Shown here: positions 1-6,782 of the stretch, one piece after another | Layout of the letters: every line of letters starts with the position of its first letter | Position numbering within the stretch: position 1 is the first letter of the stretch | DNA from: JAYZDB01 sp036338025 | GTDB lineage: Bacteria > Planctomycetota > UBA1135 > UBA2386 | DNA: 7,410 nucleotides | Assembly (NCBI GenBank): GCA_036338025.1 | Contig: JAYZDB010000159.1 | Location: 1-7,410 of the forward strand | Direction: 5' to 3' | Notes under the pieces: generated by a model | What the model was told of the DNA's origin: nothing | The model's database searches: none | What the model saw: only the letters and a program-made list of their open reading frames with translations | Position numbers and translations under genes: made by a program

Positions 1-323
1 AAGAAGAACGACCACAGCAACTCGGGGTGGTTTGCGAGCAGGTAGCTGATGCCCTTTGCCAGGGATACGATGCTGATCCCGACCCCGAGGAACAGTGGTA
101 GCAGGAAGCCGCCGTTGATGTGCTTCCAGAACGCGGGCACGCCGTCCTTGAACAGCTTGCGCAGGCTCGCCAGGTTGATCGACTGGAGCGAGCGGATCAG
201 TTCCTCGTAGATACCGGCGATGAATGCGATGGTGCCGCCAGATACGCCGGGCACGACGTCAGCTGCTCCCATCGCCATGCCCTTCAGGGCCAGCACACCT
301 CGGCTCTTGAGATTGATCGCCAT
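1..323 (-). CDS. DUF368 family membrane protein (PopT-type undecaprenyl-phosphate translocase), 3' part outside window
   Basis: Reading the minus strand from the ATG at 323 gives 107 codons that run off the window start. Residues 14-42 carry the family's diagnostic N-terminal block: KGMAMGAADVVPGVSGGT, then IAFIAGIYEELI. A hydrophobic segment lies at about 72-95. DUF368 proteins are polytopic inner-membrane proteins. Members named PopT were shown to return undecaprenyl phosphate, the lipid carrier for peptidoglycan and glycan assembly, across the membrane; applying that role here is by family. An in-frame TAA lies four codons upstream of the ATG, so this is the furthest possible ATG. No strong Shine-Dalgarno sequence is visible. 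The gene is divergent from the symporter, with 168 bases between the starts, in which I see no convincing promoter. Family assignment is firm; completeness cannot be judged. Confidence 0.88.
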   Translation of the reverse strand, partial: MAINLKSRGVLALKGMAMGAADVVPGVSGGTIAFIAGIYEELIRSLQSINLASLRKLFKDGVPAFWKHINGGFLLPLFLGVGISIVSLAKGISYLLANHPELLWSFF

Positions 324-491
324 TGACTTGGGTTATCGACGATTCACCCGGGGGAATTCAATGGCGAAGGGCCAGTTGGAGCCGGAGTAAGCGTAGGGCG
401 GCCCTGGTGGGCGTCAGGGCGAACCCGATTTGTCAGGCGGCCGTTGCTGATCTTGGCTTGTCTTGCCGCTGGAATTTGCGACGCTGCGGCC

Positions 492-2099
492 ATGGGTTTT
501 CTGACCATCGGCTCGTTTCTCTTCTGTACTGGCCTGGTGGCGCTGGTGACCTGGCGGATGACGCGCGCCCACGGGGCCGGGGCCAGTGCGGAAGGCTACT
601 TTCTTGCGGGTCGGGCGCTGACCGGCGGCTACATCGCTGGTTCGCTGATGCTCACCAACCTGTCGACCGAGCAGCTCGTCGGGCTGAACGGTGCCGCCTA
701 CGCCAACGGCATCTGCGTGATGGCCTGGGAGGTGATCGCAGCGATGTCGTTGGTGGCGATGGCGCTGTACTTCCTGCCGCGGTATCTGCGTAGCGGCATC
801 GCGACGATCCCACAGTTCCTGGAAGAACGCTTCGACGGTGGTACGCGCATGATCACGACGGTGGTCTTCGTTTTAGCCTACGCTGCGATCCTGCTGCCGA
901 TGATTCTCTACACCGGTGCCACCGGGTTGGTCGACGTGCTCGACTTGCAGTCGATGACCGGCGTAGGGCGGGGCACCCTGATCACCGGTTCGGTGTGGTT
1001 CATCGGGATCGTCGGATCGGTCTATGCGATCTTCGGTGGGCTGCGTAGCGTCGCGATCTCGGATACGCTCAATGGGTTCGGTCTGCTGGTCGGTGGCGTG
1101 ATGATCGCGTGGCTGGGACTGGATCTGGTCGGTGGGGAAGAGGGCGGTGCCCTGGCTGGTTTTGCCAAGCTGCGCGAGGCACACCCGGAGAAGTTCAACT
1201 CCCTGGGGACCGCTGAGCAGGACGTGCCTTTCAGCACCCTGTTCACGGGAGTGCTGCTCCTCAACCTGTTTTATTGGACTACCAACCAGCAGATCATCCA
1301 GCGGACGTTTGGTGCCAGCTCGCTTGCCGAGGGGCAAAAAGGCGTGCTGTATGCCGGAGTCCTCAAGGTGCTGGCACCCCTGATCCTGGTGCTGCCAGGG
1401 GTCATTGCATTCCATCTCTACGCGGACCGTGGGATTGCCAACGACCAGGCCTACGGCACGCTGGTCAACGATGTGCTGCCGACGCCTCTGGTAGGATTCT
1501 TCGCGGCGGTGTTGGTCGGTGCGATCCTGAGTTCCTTCAACTCGGCCCTGAACAGCACCGCGACCCTCATCAGCCTCGGAATCGTCAAGCAACTCGCCCG
1601 GCAGGCGGATGACCAGCGCCTGATCCGTTCTGGCAAGGCTCTCGGCGCCTTGATCGCCGTCGTAGCGATGATCGTCGCTCCGTTGCTACAGGGCCAGAAG
1701 AGCATCTTTCAGTACCTGCAGACGATGAATGCCCTGTATTTCATCCCGATCTTCTCGGTGGTGCTGGTCGGACTCACCTTCCGCCGGGTGCCGGCGGTTG
1801 CAGCCAAGTTGGCGCTGCTCACCGGGCTGCTCGCGATCGGGTTGGGCTACTTCGTGTTCGGGGTCGGTCAACCGGACTTCCCGATGCACACCTTCCATTT
1901 CCTGGGCGTGGTGTTCGCGGGGTTGGTGCTCTTGATGTTGATCCTCGGCATGGTGTTCCCTCGGTCGGAGCCCTGGGTGCAGCGCGCGTCCGGACTGGTG
2001 GACATGACCCCGTGGCGTGGCGCGAAGCCGCTCGGCTTCGGATTGATCGTTGTCGTCCTGCTGATCTACCTGGCCTTTGCAGACACCTCGGTGCTCTAG
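492..2099 (+). CDS. Solute:sodium symporter family transporter (SSS, YidK/vSGLT-like), probable Na+/sugar symporter
   Basis: This 535-residue, very hydrophobic protein has about 14 predicted membrane segments, the usual size for the SSS family. Residues 36-86 (GYFLAGRAL, then SLMLTNLSTEQLVGLNG and AWEV) closely match my recollection of E. coli YidK. The YWTTNQQIIQRTF block is at 261-273, a lysine at 292 (VLKVLAPL), and the TM8 motif SSFNSALNST at 347-356. By analogy with vSGLT, S347/S348 would be the Na2-site serines, and N56, Q61, E80, K292 and Q410 sit where galactose ligands lie; this mapping is from memory, not alignment. The ATG at 492 is preferred over the TTG at 444 because the protein then begins like YidK (MGFLTIGSF). 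No clear Shine-Dalgarno precedes it. It is apparently monocistronic, ending tail to tail with the next gene. Substrate is unproven; a sugar or polyol is most likely. Confidence 0.93.
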   Translation: MGFLTIGSFLFCTGLVALVTWRMTRAHGAGASAEGYFLAGRALTGGYIAGSLMLTNLSTEQLVGLNGAAYANGICVMAWEVIAAMSLVAMALYFLPRYLRSGIATIPQFLEERFDGGTRMITTVVFVLAYAAILLPMILYTGATGLVDVLDLQSMTGVGRGTLITGSVWFIGIVGSVYAIFGGLRSVAISDTLNGFGLLVGGVMIAWLGLDLVGGEEGGALAGFAKLREAHPEKFNSLGTAEQDVPFSTLFTGVLLLNLFYWTTNQQIIQRTFGASSLAEGQKGVLYAGVLKVLAPLILVLPGVIAFHLYADRGIANDQAYGTLVNDVLPTPLVGFFAAVLVGAILSSFNSALNSTATLISLGIVKQLARQADDQRLIRSGKALGALIAVVAMIVAPLLQGQKSIFQYLQTMNALYFIPIFSVVLVGLTFRRVPAVAAKLALLTGLLAIGLGYFVFGVGQPDFPMHTFHFLGVVFAGLVLLMLILGMVFPRSEPWVQRASGLVDMTPWRGAKPLGFGLIVVVLLIYLAFADTSVL

Positions 2100-4024
2100 T
2101 TCGGCCACCAGTTGGCAAACAAACGGTCGATCTTGACCCAGAGTGGTCGTTGGTTGGCGTGCGTTGCCTGAAAGTCCGCATCGTTGCTGCTCGCGTCGGG
2201 ACGTAGATCCGCCTCGACGAGGATGGGAAACCGACAGCTCAGGTCTAGCGCGGTCGCGCGCTGCAGCAGATCGCCGAGGACCGGGCCATCAGAGCTGCTG
2301 AGCTTGCCCATCAGGATCGGTCCGACCTCGATGCGCCCGTCTTGGGAGTCCTTCTTCGCAGTGTCATCGAGGAAGGTGGTCAGATAGCCGTTCGCCGTCA
2401 GGATGGTGACGCGGTAGCGCTTGCCGCGCTGGCCGAGCAGTGTCAGGACGGGATCTTGTCCGGTGGTGGGCTTACCCTGCAGTTTTGCCTGGTAGTTCTT
2501 GACGATCTGATCGAGGACCTCATTGCTGAGCATCTCCGGGCCGTCGAGTCGGAGTTCGAGGTTTGCTGTCTTCGGTGCGGCTGTGCTCGGGAGGATGTCG
2601 AGACCTTTAGCTCCGAATGTGGCCCCGAACGGCATGGCACGGGCAGCTCCGTACGGTAGGGACCAGGACTCTGGGTTCTGGTTCAGGGGCCGCAGGGCGT
2701 AGACCGCCTTTTTGGACTCCGCAAAGGGCTCCCGCGTGAGGCGATCGACGCCGAGGTGGAATTGCAGTGCGGTGCCACCTTGGTTGACCGACGGCAGGTC
2801 GGCCACGAAGTTCAATTCGGCTGTCGCCGAGGTCCGGATCGCGCCGTGCAGGGCTTCACACTGTTGCCAGGCACCTTGGTAGTCGGTCCGAATTTCGGCC
2901 AGCGGGAGCGCGAACACCAGCAGTGCCGGTGCGGCGGATCGCCAGCCTCCCAGCGCCAGCAGTCCGGCCAGGGGCATCATTGGCAGGTAGAAGAGCCGAA
3001 GGTTCAGGGGGTTCGTCGTGTCGGCCCACAACTGCAAGATGGGTACACTACAGCCCACAAACAGTACCAGGGCGGCAGTTGCGAATGCCAGCCGCCGTCC
3101 TGAGATCATTGCGGCGATCGCGAGGCAGGCCGGGATAAATCCGAGCCAGCTAGTTGCACCGGGTAGCTCGACCAGGAACTCCCTGCTGAATCCGAGCCCG
3201 CTGTGTAGCAGTGGGTTGAGAAGTCGGCTGCCGTGTACGCCGAGGCCGACCAGGGACTCCTGGATTTGCAGTTCACTGGAGTAGCCAGTCAGGATTCCCC
3301 CGAGCAGAACGGTACGGAGCCCGAAGTAGACCAGCAGCAAGGCGAGAAACGGCCAGCTGGTTTGCAGTGCCCCGCTCAAGCGGGAGCCTCTCCGGGTCAT
3401 GATGAAGCCGAAGACCAGGGCGATGCCCGGCATGACCCACGCGAGTTCCTTGCTGAGCAGTGCGAGGACGAAGCACACCAGCGCTGGCCATCGGCTCGGT
3501 CTGCTACCCTCGCACCACTGCACGAAGAGCAAGGTCGACAGGGCGATCCACATGGTGGTGTGGCTATCGACCCGTCCGACTGCCCAGAACAGCGAACCGG
3601 CGTGGCTCGGTGCCAGTGCCCACAGCAGCCCGGCGGCGAATGCCTGGCGTGGTGTCGCGAACCGGCGGACGATGGCAGCCAGGCAAACTGCCGAGATCCC
3701 GTGGGCGAGGATGTTGGTGAAGTGCGAGAGGAACGGTTGTGCTCCGGATCCGAGTGCCTGTTCGAGAGCGAAGCTCAGGGTGATTAGTGGTCGGTAGAAG
3801 ATGACCAGCGACTCCAATCCATACTGACCGCCGACGAAGTCGGACCAGGTGTTGGCCCAATTGGTCGTGTAATGCAGAGCCATGAAGTCGTCGCTCTGCC
3901 AGTAGCTTGCCACCGGCCACCAGACGAGCAGCGAGATCAGCAGGATCGACCATGCGTGGGGGGCGAATCTCGCGGACGAGGGGCCCGTGCCTGCCAGGTC
4001 CGCTTGGTCGGTTTGGTCGCCCAT
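2096..4024 (-). CDS. GT-C-fold polytopic glycosyltransferase-like membrane protein with large C-terminal soluble domain
   Basis: The product is 642 residues. Residues 1-22 are cytoplasmic-like, about 23-378 hold roughly ten or more hydrophobic segments, and 380-642 are soluble. The first external loop has a D-D pair at 45-46 (WQSDDF), the position of the catalytic acid in GT-C enzymes. It is followed by YRPL (77-80), H101 and H108, a PSHAGSLFWAVGRVD block (139-153), SKE (191-193) and NLRLFYLP (341-348). These match the order seen in PMT/TMTC-related GT-C proteins, which transfer sugars from polyprenyl-linked donors outside the cytoplasmic membrane. The same landmarks recur in the divergent neighbour. 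The expected HPE motif reads SHAG here, a departure from the usual consensus. I do not recognise the C-terminal 260 residues. The gene overlaps the symporter by four bases at its stop. Function is inferred; donor and acceptor are unknown, and a non-enzymatic role is possible. Confidence 0.85.
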   Translation of the reverse strand: MGDQTDQADLAGTGPSSARFAPHAWSILLISLLVWWPVASYWQSDDFMALHYTTNWANTWSDFVGGQYGLESLVIFYRPLITLSFALEQALGSGAQPFLSHFTNILAHGISAVCLAAIVRRFATPRQAFAAGLLWALAPSHAGSLFWAVGRVDSHTTMWIALSTLLFVQWCEGSRPSRWPALVCFVLALLSKELAWVMPGIALVFGFIMTRRGSRLSGALQTSWPFLALLLVYFGLRTVLLGGILTGYSSELQIQESLVGLGVHGSRLLNPLLHSGLGFSREFLVELPGATSWLGFIPACLAIAAMISGRRLAFATAALVLFVGCSVPILQLWADTTNPLNLRLFYLPMMPLAGLLALGGWRSAAPALLVFALPLAEIRTDYQGAWQQCEALHGAIRTSATAELNFVADLPSVNQGGTALQFHLGVDRLTREPFAESKKAVYALRPLNQNPESWSLPYGAARAMPFGATFGAKGLDILPSTAAPKTANLELRLDGPEMLSNEVLDQIVKNYQAKLQGKPTTGQDPVLTLLGQRGKRYRVTILTANGYLTTFLDDTAKKDSQDGRIEVGPILMGKLSSSDGPVLGDLLQRATALDLSCRFPILVEADLRPDASSNDADFQATHANQRPLWVKIDRLFANWWPN

Positions 4025-4102
4025 CCTGGGGAGAGCCTATCATCCGCTTGCGGATTTTGAGTCATGGAGATCGGGCTCTTGCCTTTAAGGTGTCTCCTCA
4101 GG
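4025..4102. promoter_or_regulatory. Short divergent intergenic region between the two GT-C-like genes
   Basis: These 78 bases separate the minus-strand ATG at 4024 from the preferred plus-strand ATG at 4103, so they should hold both promoters or a shared control region. I see no convincing -35/-10 pair on either strand. Just before each ATG the sequences resemble one another: TAGGCTCTCCCCAGG reading leftward and AAGGTGTCTCCTCAGG reading rightward. This could be a remnant of common ancestry or a shared leader, though chance is possible. If the plus-strand gene starts at 4064 instead, only 39 bases remain. Confidence 0.4.
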
Positions 4103-5584
4103 ATGTCAATCGCAACAGCAATTGAGCCGGGAGCCGTGCCGAAGGTCGCCACCAGGATCGCGTATGCCGCCCTCCTCCTGGTTCTCATTGCCTGCGGGTA
4201 TAGCGAAGTGATCGGATCCTACTTCCTCGCTGACGATTTCAATTACCTCAACATTGTTGCGCAGGCCGAGACGTTCCGCGATGGCACTGCTGTGGACACC
4301 GGTTGGGAGTACTTCCGGCCGCTCACAGCCTTGTCCTTTTGGTTCAACTACCGCTGCTTCGGAACCGAGACGGCGACCAGTTTCCATGTCTTCGCACTCG
4401 TGGTGCACTGGTTCAATGCCCTGCTGGTTGCACGTCTGGCCTGGCGTCTGTGTCCGTATTGGTTTGCTGCTGGATTTGCCGGTGCGGCGTTCGCGGTCTT
4501 GCCGGTCCACCCCGAGTGCATTACGTGGATCTCGGCCCGGGCCGATGTCCTGTGTGCAACGGGCACCTTGATCTTGGTGACCGGATGGCTGGATTATCTT
4601 CGCGGTCATCGTGGCGCTGCGGCGCTGGTGGAAGTTCTTTGCGGGCTGGTCTTCGCATTGCTCACCAAGGACTCGGCAATGATCTTGCCGGTGGTCCTCG
4701 TCGCCATGGCGCTCATCTACCGAGGCCGACCTGCCGGGCAGGTGGCCCTGGTGTTCGCTGGAGTGGTGGTGGTGTTCGGGGTCTACCTCGTATCACGTAT
4801 CACGTCTCTCGGGGCGTTTATCGGTTCGCAGAGTGCCAATGACGCGCACCACTTCACTATCAACCTATCGAATTCACTCTGGTTTACCATCGATGCCCTG
4901 CGCGCGATGCTGTTGCCGGGTCCGTTGGGAATGCGAACTGGTCTCGGCTTGATCCTCGTGCTTTACATCGGGTTGCGGCATCAGGCTCTAGCCAGGTTCG
5001 TAAGGACCGCCTGGCCACTTTTCCTGGTGTTCCTTATGGAGTTGGCGCCGGTTGCAAACGCCGTGCAGTTGGGATTGGCGGATGGCACCAACACCCGCTT
5101 CCTCTACATGCCCTCGATGTTCTTTTGTGCTGGGTTGGGTGTCTTGGTCGGCACGAGTTTGCCGGACGGATCCGGCAAACCATCGGTTCAGCGTCGATCC
5201 TCGGTGTTGTACTTCGCGGCGGTAATCCTGGTCGTGATCTACACCGTCACAATCCGACAGGTCAACCGGCCATGGGCCGAGGCGTCTGCGATGAGCCGAG
5301 GGATCGTCACCCAACTTCAGGATTTCACAAAGGGCAAGGACTACCGTTGGGTGTTCATCCACGGCTTGCCCGACACCCACGAGGGGGCGTACGTGTTCCG
5401 CAACGGCATCGACACCGCGATCAAGCTGTGCGTCAGCAAGACACTGGTGTTCCCACCCCACGGCAACATCAGCCTCGAAGACTGGTTGGAGCGGTCGGCG
5501 CAACGCCGCGCCGATCCGACGGCCCATCCGGGCATCCTGCTGTTGAGGTGGGATCCGGCTTCGCGTCGTCTCATCGAGCCCTGA
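4103..5584 (+). CDS. GT-C-fold glycosyltransferase-like membrane protein (PMT/TMTC-related), shorter paralogue
   Basis: The product is 493 residues from the ATG at 4103. It has a dozen or so hydrophobic segments between about 18 and 384 and a short soluble tail at 385-493. GT-C landmarks appear in order: an acidic pair at D44-D45 (FLADDFNYLN), FRPL (71-74), H95 and H102, VHPECITWISARAD (135-148), TKD (188-190) and NTRFLYMPS (330-338). The tail segment FIHGLPDTHEGA (418-429) resembles FVADLPSVNQGG (406-417) in the divergent neighbour, so the two are probably paralogues that share part of the C-terminal domain too. This copy keeps the canonical HPE and R-x-D motifs and looks like the more typical family member. 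An in-frame ATG at 4064 would add 13 residues. I prefer 4103 because AAGG lies upstream at 4087-4090, its leader resembles the neighbour's, and it leaves room for a promoter. Likely role: sugar transfer from a polyprenyl-phosphate donor in the periplasm; acceptor unknown. Confidence 0.86.
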   Translation: MSIATAIEPGAVPKVATRIAYAALLLVLIACGYSEVIGSYFLADDFNYLNIVAQAETFRDGTAVDTGWEYFRPLTALSFWFNYRCFGTETATSFHVFALVVHWFNALLVARLAWRLCPYWFAAGFAGAAFAVLPVHPECITWISARADVLCATGTLILVTGWLDYLRGHRGAAALVEVLCGLVFALLTKDSAMILPVVLVAMALIYRGRPAGQVALVFAGVVVVFGVYLVSRITSLGAFIGSQSANDAHHFTINLSNSLWFTIDALRAMLLPGPLGMRTGLGLILVLYIGLRHQALARFVRTAWPLFLVFLMELAPVANAVQLGLADGTNTRFLYMPSMFFCAGLGVLVGTSLPDGSGKPSVQRRSSVLYFAAVILVVIYTVTIRQVNRPWAEASAMSRGIVTQLQDFTKGKDYRWVFIHGLPDTHEGAYVFRNGIDTAIKLCVSKTLVFPPHGNISLEDWLERSAQRRADPTAHPGILLLRWDPASRRLIEP

Positions 5585-5626
5585 TGACGGCGGTGTTTCC
5601 TCGCAACAATTGACGGAACCTCGGAT

Positions 5627-5630
5627 AGGG
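5627..5630 (+). promoter_or_regulatory. Probable ribosome binding site (AGGG) deciding the start at 5640
   Basis: AGGG ends nine bases before the ATG at 5640. The alternative ATG at 5652 has only GGG three bases away, which is too close, and the TTG at 5610 has nothing suitable. This favours 5640, although both ATGs give an acceptable lipoprotein signal. Confidence 0.45.
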
Positions 5631-5639
5631 CCACGTGCT

Positions 5640-6740
5640 ATGTTTTGGGTCATGGATCGCCCGAGGATCCCCTCCAAGGTCGGGGGTGTCGTTGCCGTGC
5701 TGCTCCTTCTGCTGGGGTGTAAGGACGGTTCTGCGCCGTCGATGTTCCGCGACGCCACTTCCTCAGCTGGGCTGGATTTCGTCCACTCGGTGGACCCGAC
5801 TGGGAAGTTCCCGCTGCCGGAGGTCCTCGGCGCTGGCTGTGCAGTGTTTGATGCCAACGGGGATGGCAGGCTCGATTTGTACTTCACGAATTCCGGCCGG
5901 TTCGGAGGTGAAGGTGCGGCGAATGCACTGTTTCTACGCGGAGAGGATGGCAAGTACCGAGATGCCACGGATGGCAGCGGCTTGGGCGACCGGGGTTTTG
6001 GCATGGGAGTCGCGGTTGGGGATATCGACAACGATGGCGATCTCGACGTCTACGTCGGTAACTACGGGGGTGACGCCCTCTACCGCAATGAGGGTGGCGG
6101 TAAGTTCACCAACATCACCGAGGCGGCTGGCATTGCCAACGACAAGTGGACGTCCTCGATTGCGTTCCTTGACTACGACGCTGACGGACTCCTCGACATC
6201 TTCGTGGTCAACTACCTGGTGTTCGATGCCAATCGCCGATGCGAGAACCCGAAGAGCGGACGCGACTACTGCGGCCCGCAGATGTTCAAGGGCGAGGCGG
6301 ATGTGCTCTACCGGAACAAAGGCCAGGGTGTGTTCGAGGATGTCAGTGAGAAGCTCGGGATCTCATCGATTGCCTCCAACGGCTTGGGTCTGGTGGTCGA
6401 GGACTTTAATGACGATGGTTGGGCCGACGTCTTTGTCGCCAATGACGCCGAGGCCAATCACCTTTGGATGAACACGCAGAAGGGCGGGTTTCGTGAGGAG
6501 GCGCTGAGTCTGGGGGTGGCGGTAAATGGGTTTGGCGTGACGGAAGCGAGCATGGGGGTCGCAGCCGGCGACATTGATGGTGATGGCGACTGCGACCTTT
6601 TCATGACGCACCTCATGAACGAACGCAACACCCTGTACGTCCGGACTGAATACGGCTTCGAGGATGGTTCCAGGGCGAGCGGCCTGGCGGCGCCGAGTTT
6701 TCCGTTCACGGGCTTTGGCAGGGTGATTTTTGATGATTAA
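5640..6740 (+). CDS. FG-GAP/VCBS repeat lipoprotein (CRTAC1-like), N-terminal part ended by a premature TAA
   Basis: The product is 366 residues. A lipoprotein signal has basic residues at 7-13, a hydrophobic core at 15-26 and the lipobox LLGC with C27 as the predicted lipidated cysteine, so the mature protein should be envelope-anchored. FG-GAP-type loops of the form D-x-[DN]-x-D-G appear at 71-76 (DANGDG), 128-133 (DIDNDG), 178-183 (DYDADG), 255-260 (DFNDDG) and 311-316 (DIDGDG). These usually bind calcium in beta-propeller blades. Cysteines 201 and 211 (RRCENP, DYCGP) sit in an insertion typical of this family and may form a disulphide. The frame stops inside a further loop, and the missing C-terminal half continues in the same frame downstream, so this is probably one part of a broken gene of about 557 codons. 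Such proteins are thought to mediate surface binding or adhesion; no reaction is known. The preceding GT-C gene ends 55 bases upstream, so cotranscription is possible. Confidence 0.88.
   Translation: MFWVMDRPRIPSKVGGVVAVLLLLLGCKDGSAPSMFRDATSSAGLDFVHSVDPTGKFPLPEVLGAGCAVFDANGDGRLDLYFTNSGRFGGEGAANALFLRGEDGKYRDATDGSGLGDRGFGMGVAVGDIDNDGDLDVYVGNYGGDALYRNEGGGKFTNITEAAGIANDKWTSSIAFLDYDADGLLDIFVVNYLVFDANRRCENPKSGRDYCGPQMFKGEADVLYRNKGQGVFEDVSEKLGISSIASNGLGLVVEDFNDDGWADVFVANDAEANHLWMNTQKGGFREEALSLGVAVNGFGVTEASMGVAAGDIDGDGDCDLFMTHLMNERNTLYVRTEYGFEDGSRASGLAAPSFPFTGFGRVIFDD
6738..6740 (+). other. In-frame premature TAA inside an FG-GAP calcium-binding loop
   Basis: Around the stop the frame reads GAT GAT TAA CAC GAC, then GGC GAC, giving FDD-stop-HDGD. 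Replacing the stop with N or D restores a perfect D-x-[DN]-x-D-G-D loop. The frame then continues through the IANGRV motif typical of the family at this point and stays open to 7313. Because it is TAA rather than TGA, selenocysteine insertion is excluded. It may be a true nonsense mutation, an assembly or read error, or a readthrough site. Confidence 0.85.
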
Positions 6741-6782
6741 CACGACGGCGACATCGCCCGGGCTATAGCCAACGGCCGGGTC

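Noticed and set aside
323..350. TTGACT at 323-328 as a -35 box for the symporter
   Set aside because: No plausible -10 sequence lies 16-18 bases downstream; the stretch there is GC-rich (CACCCGGGGG).
444..491. TTG extension of the symporter by 16 residues
   Set aside because: It has no matching Shine-Dalgarno, and the family N-terminus begins at the ATG at 492.
120..793. Short plus-strand open frames at 120-326 and 323-793
   Set aside because: The first is antisense to the DUF368 gene. The second overlaps the symporter start in another frame and has no recognisable content.
873..1592. A 239-codon minus-strand open frame inside the symporter gene
   Set aside because: The product is highly charged and rich in Gln, Asp, Glu and Arg, typical of the antisense of a membrane-protein gene. 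No start signal or domain supports it.
3233..3787. A 184-codon plus-strand open frame inside the minus-strand GT-C gene
   Set aside because: It is the antisense shadow of hydrophobic codons, giving a Gln/Glu/Asp/Gly-rich product without motifs.
4789..4806. Tandem CGTATCA repeated twice followed by CGT
   Set aside because: It lies in coding sequence, the 7-base unit is not a codon multiple, and there are only two copies; most likely chance.
5161..5176. Perfect 6-bp inverted repeat (GCCGGA, 4-base loop, TCCGGC)
   Set aside because: It lies inside the second GT-C coding region, has no T-tract, and a stem this short is common by chance in GC-rich sequence.
4988..6031. A 347-codon minus-strand open frame crossing the end of the second GT-C gene and the start of the FG-GAP gene
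   Set aside because: It lies antisense to two well-supported genes. Its translation is low-complexity, rich in Pro, Ser and Arg, with no recognisable motif, as expected for a shadow frame in GC-rich DNA.
6738..6740. Stop-codon recoding as selenocysteine or pyrrolysine
   Set aside because: The codon is TAA, which is used for neither; TGA or TAG would be needed.
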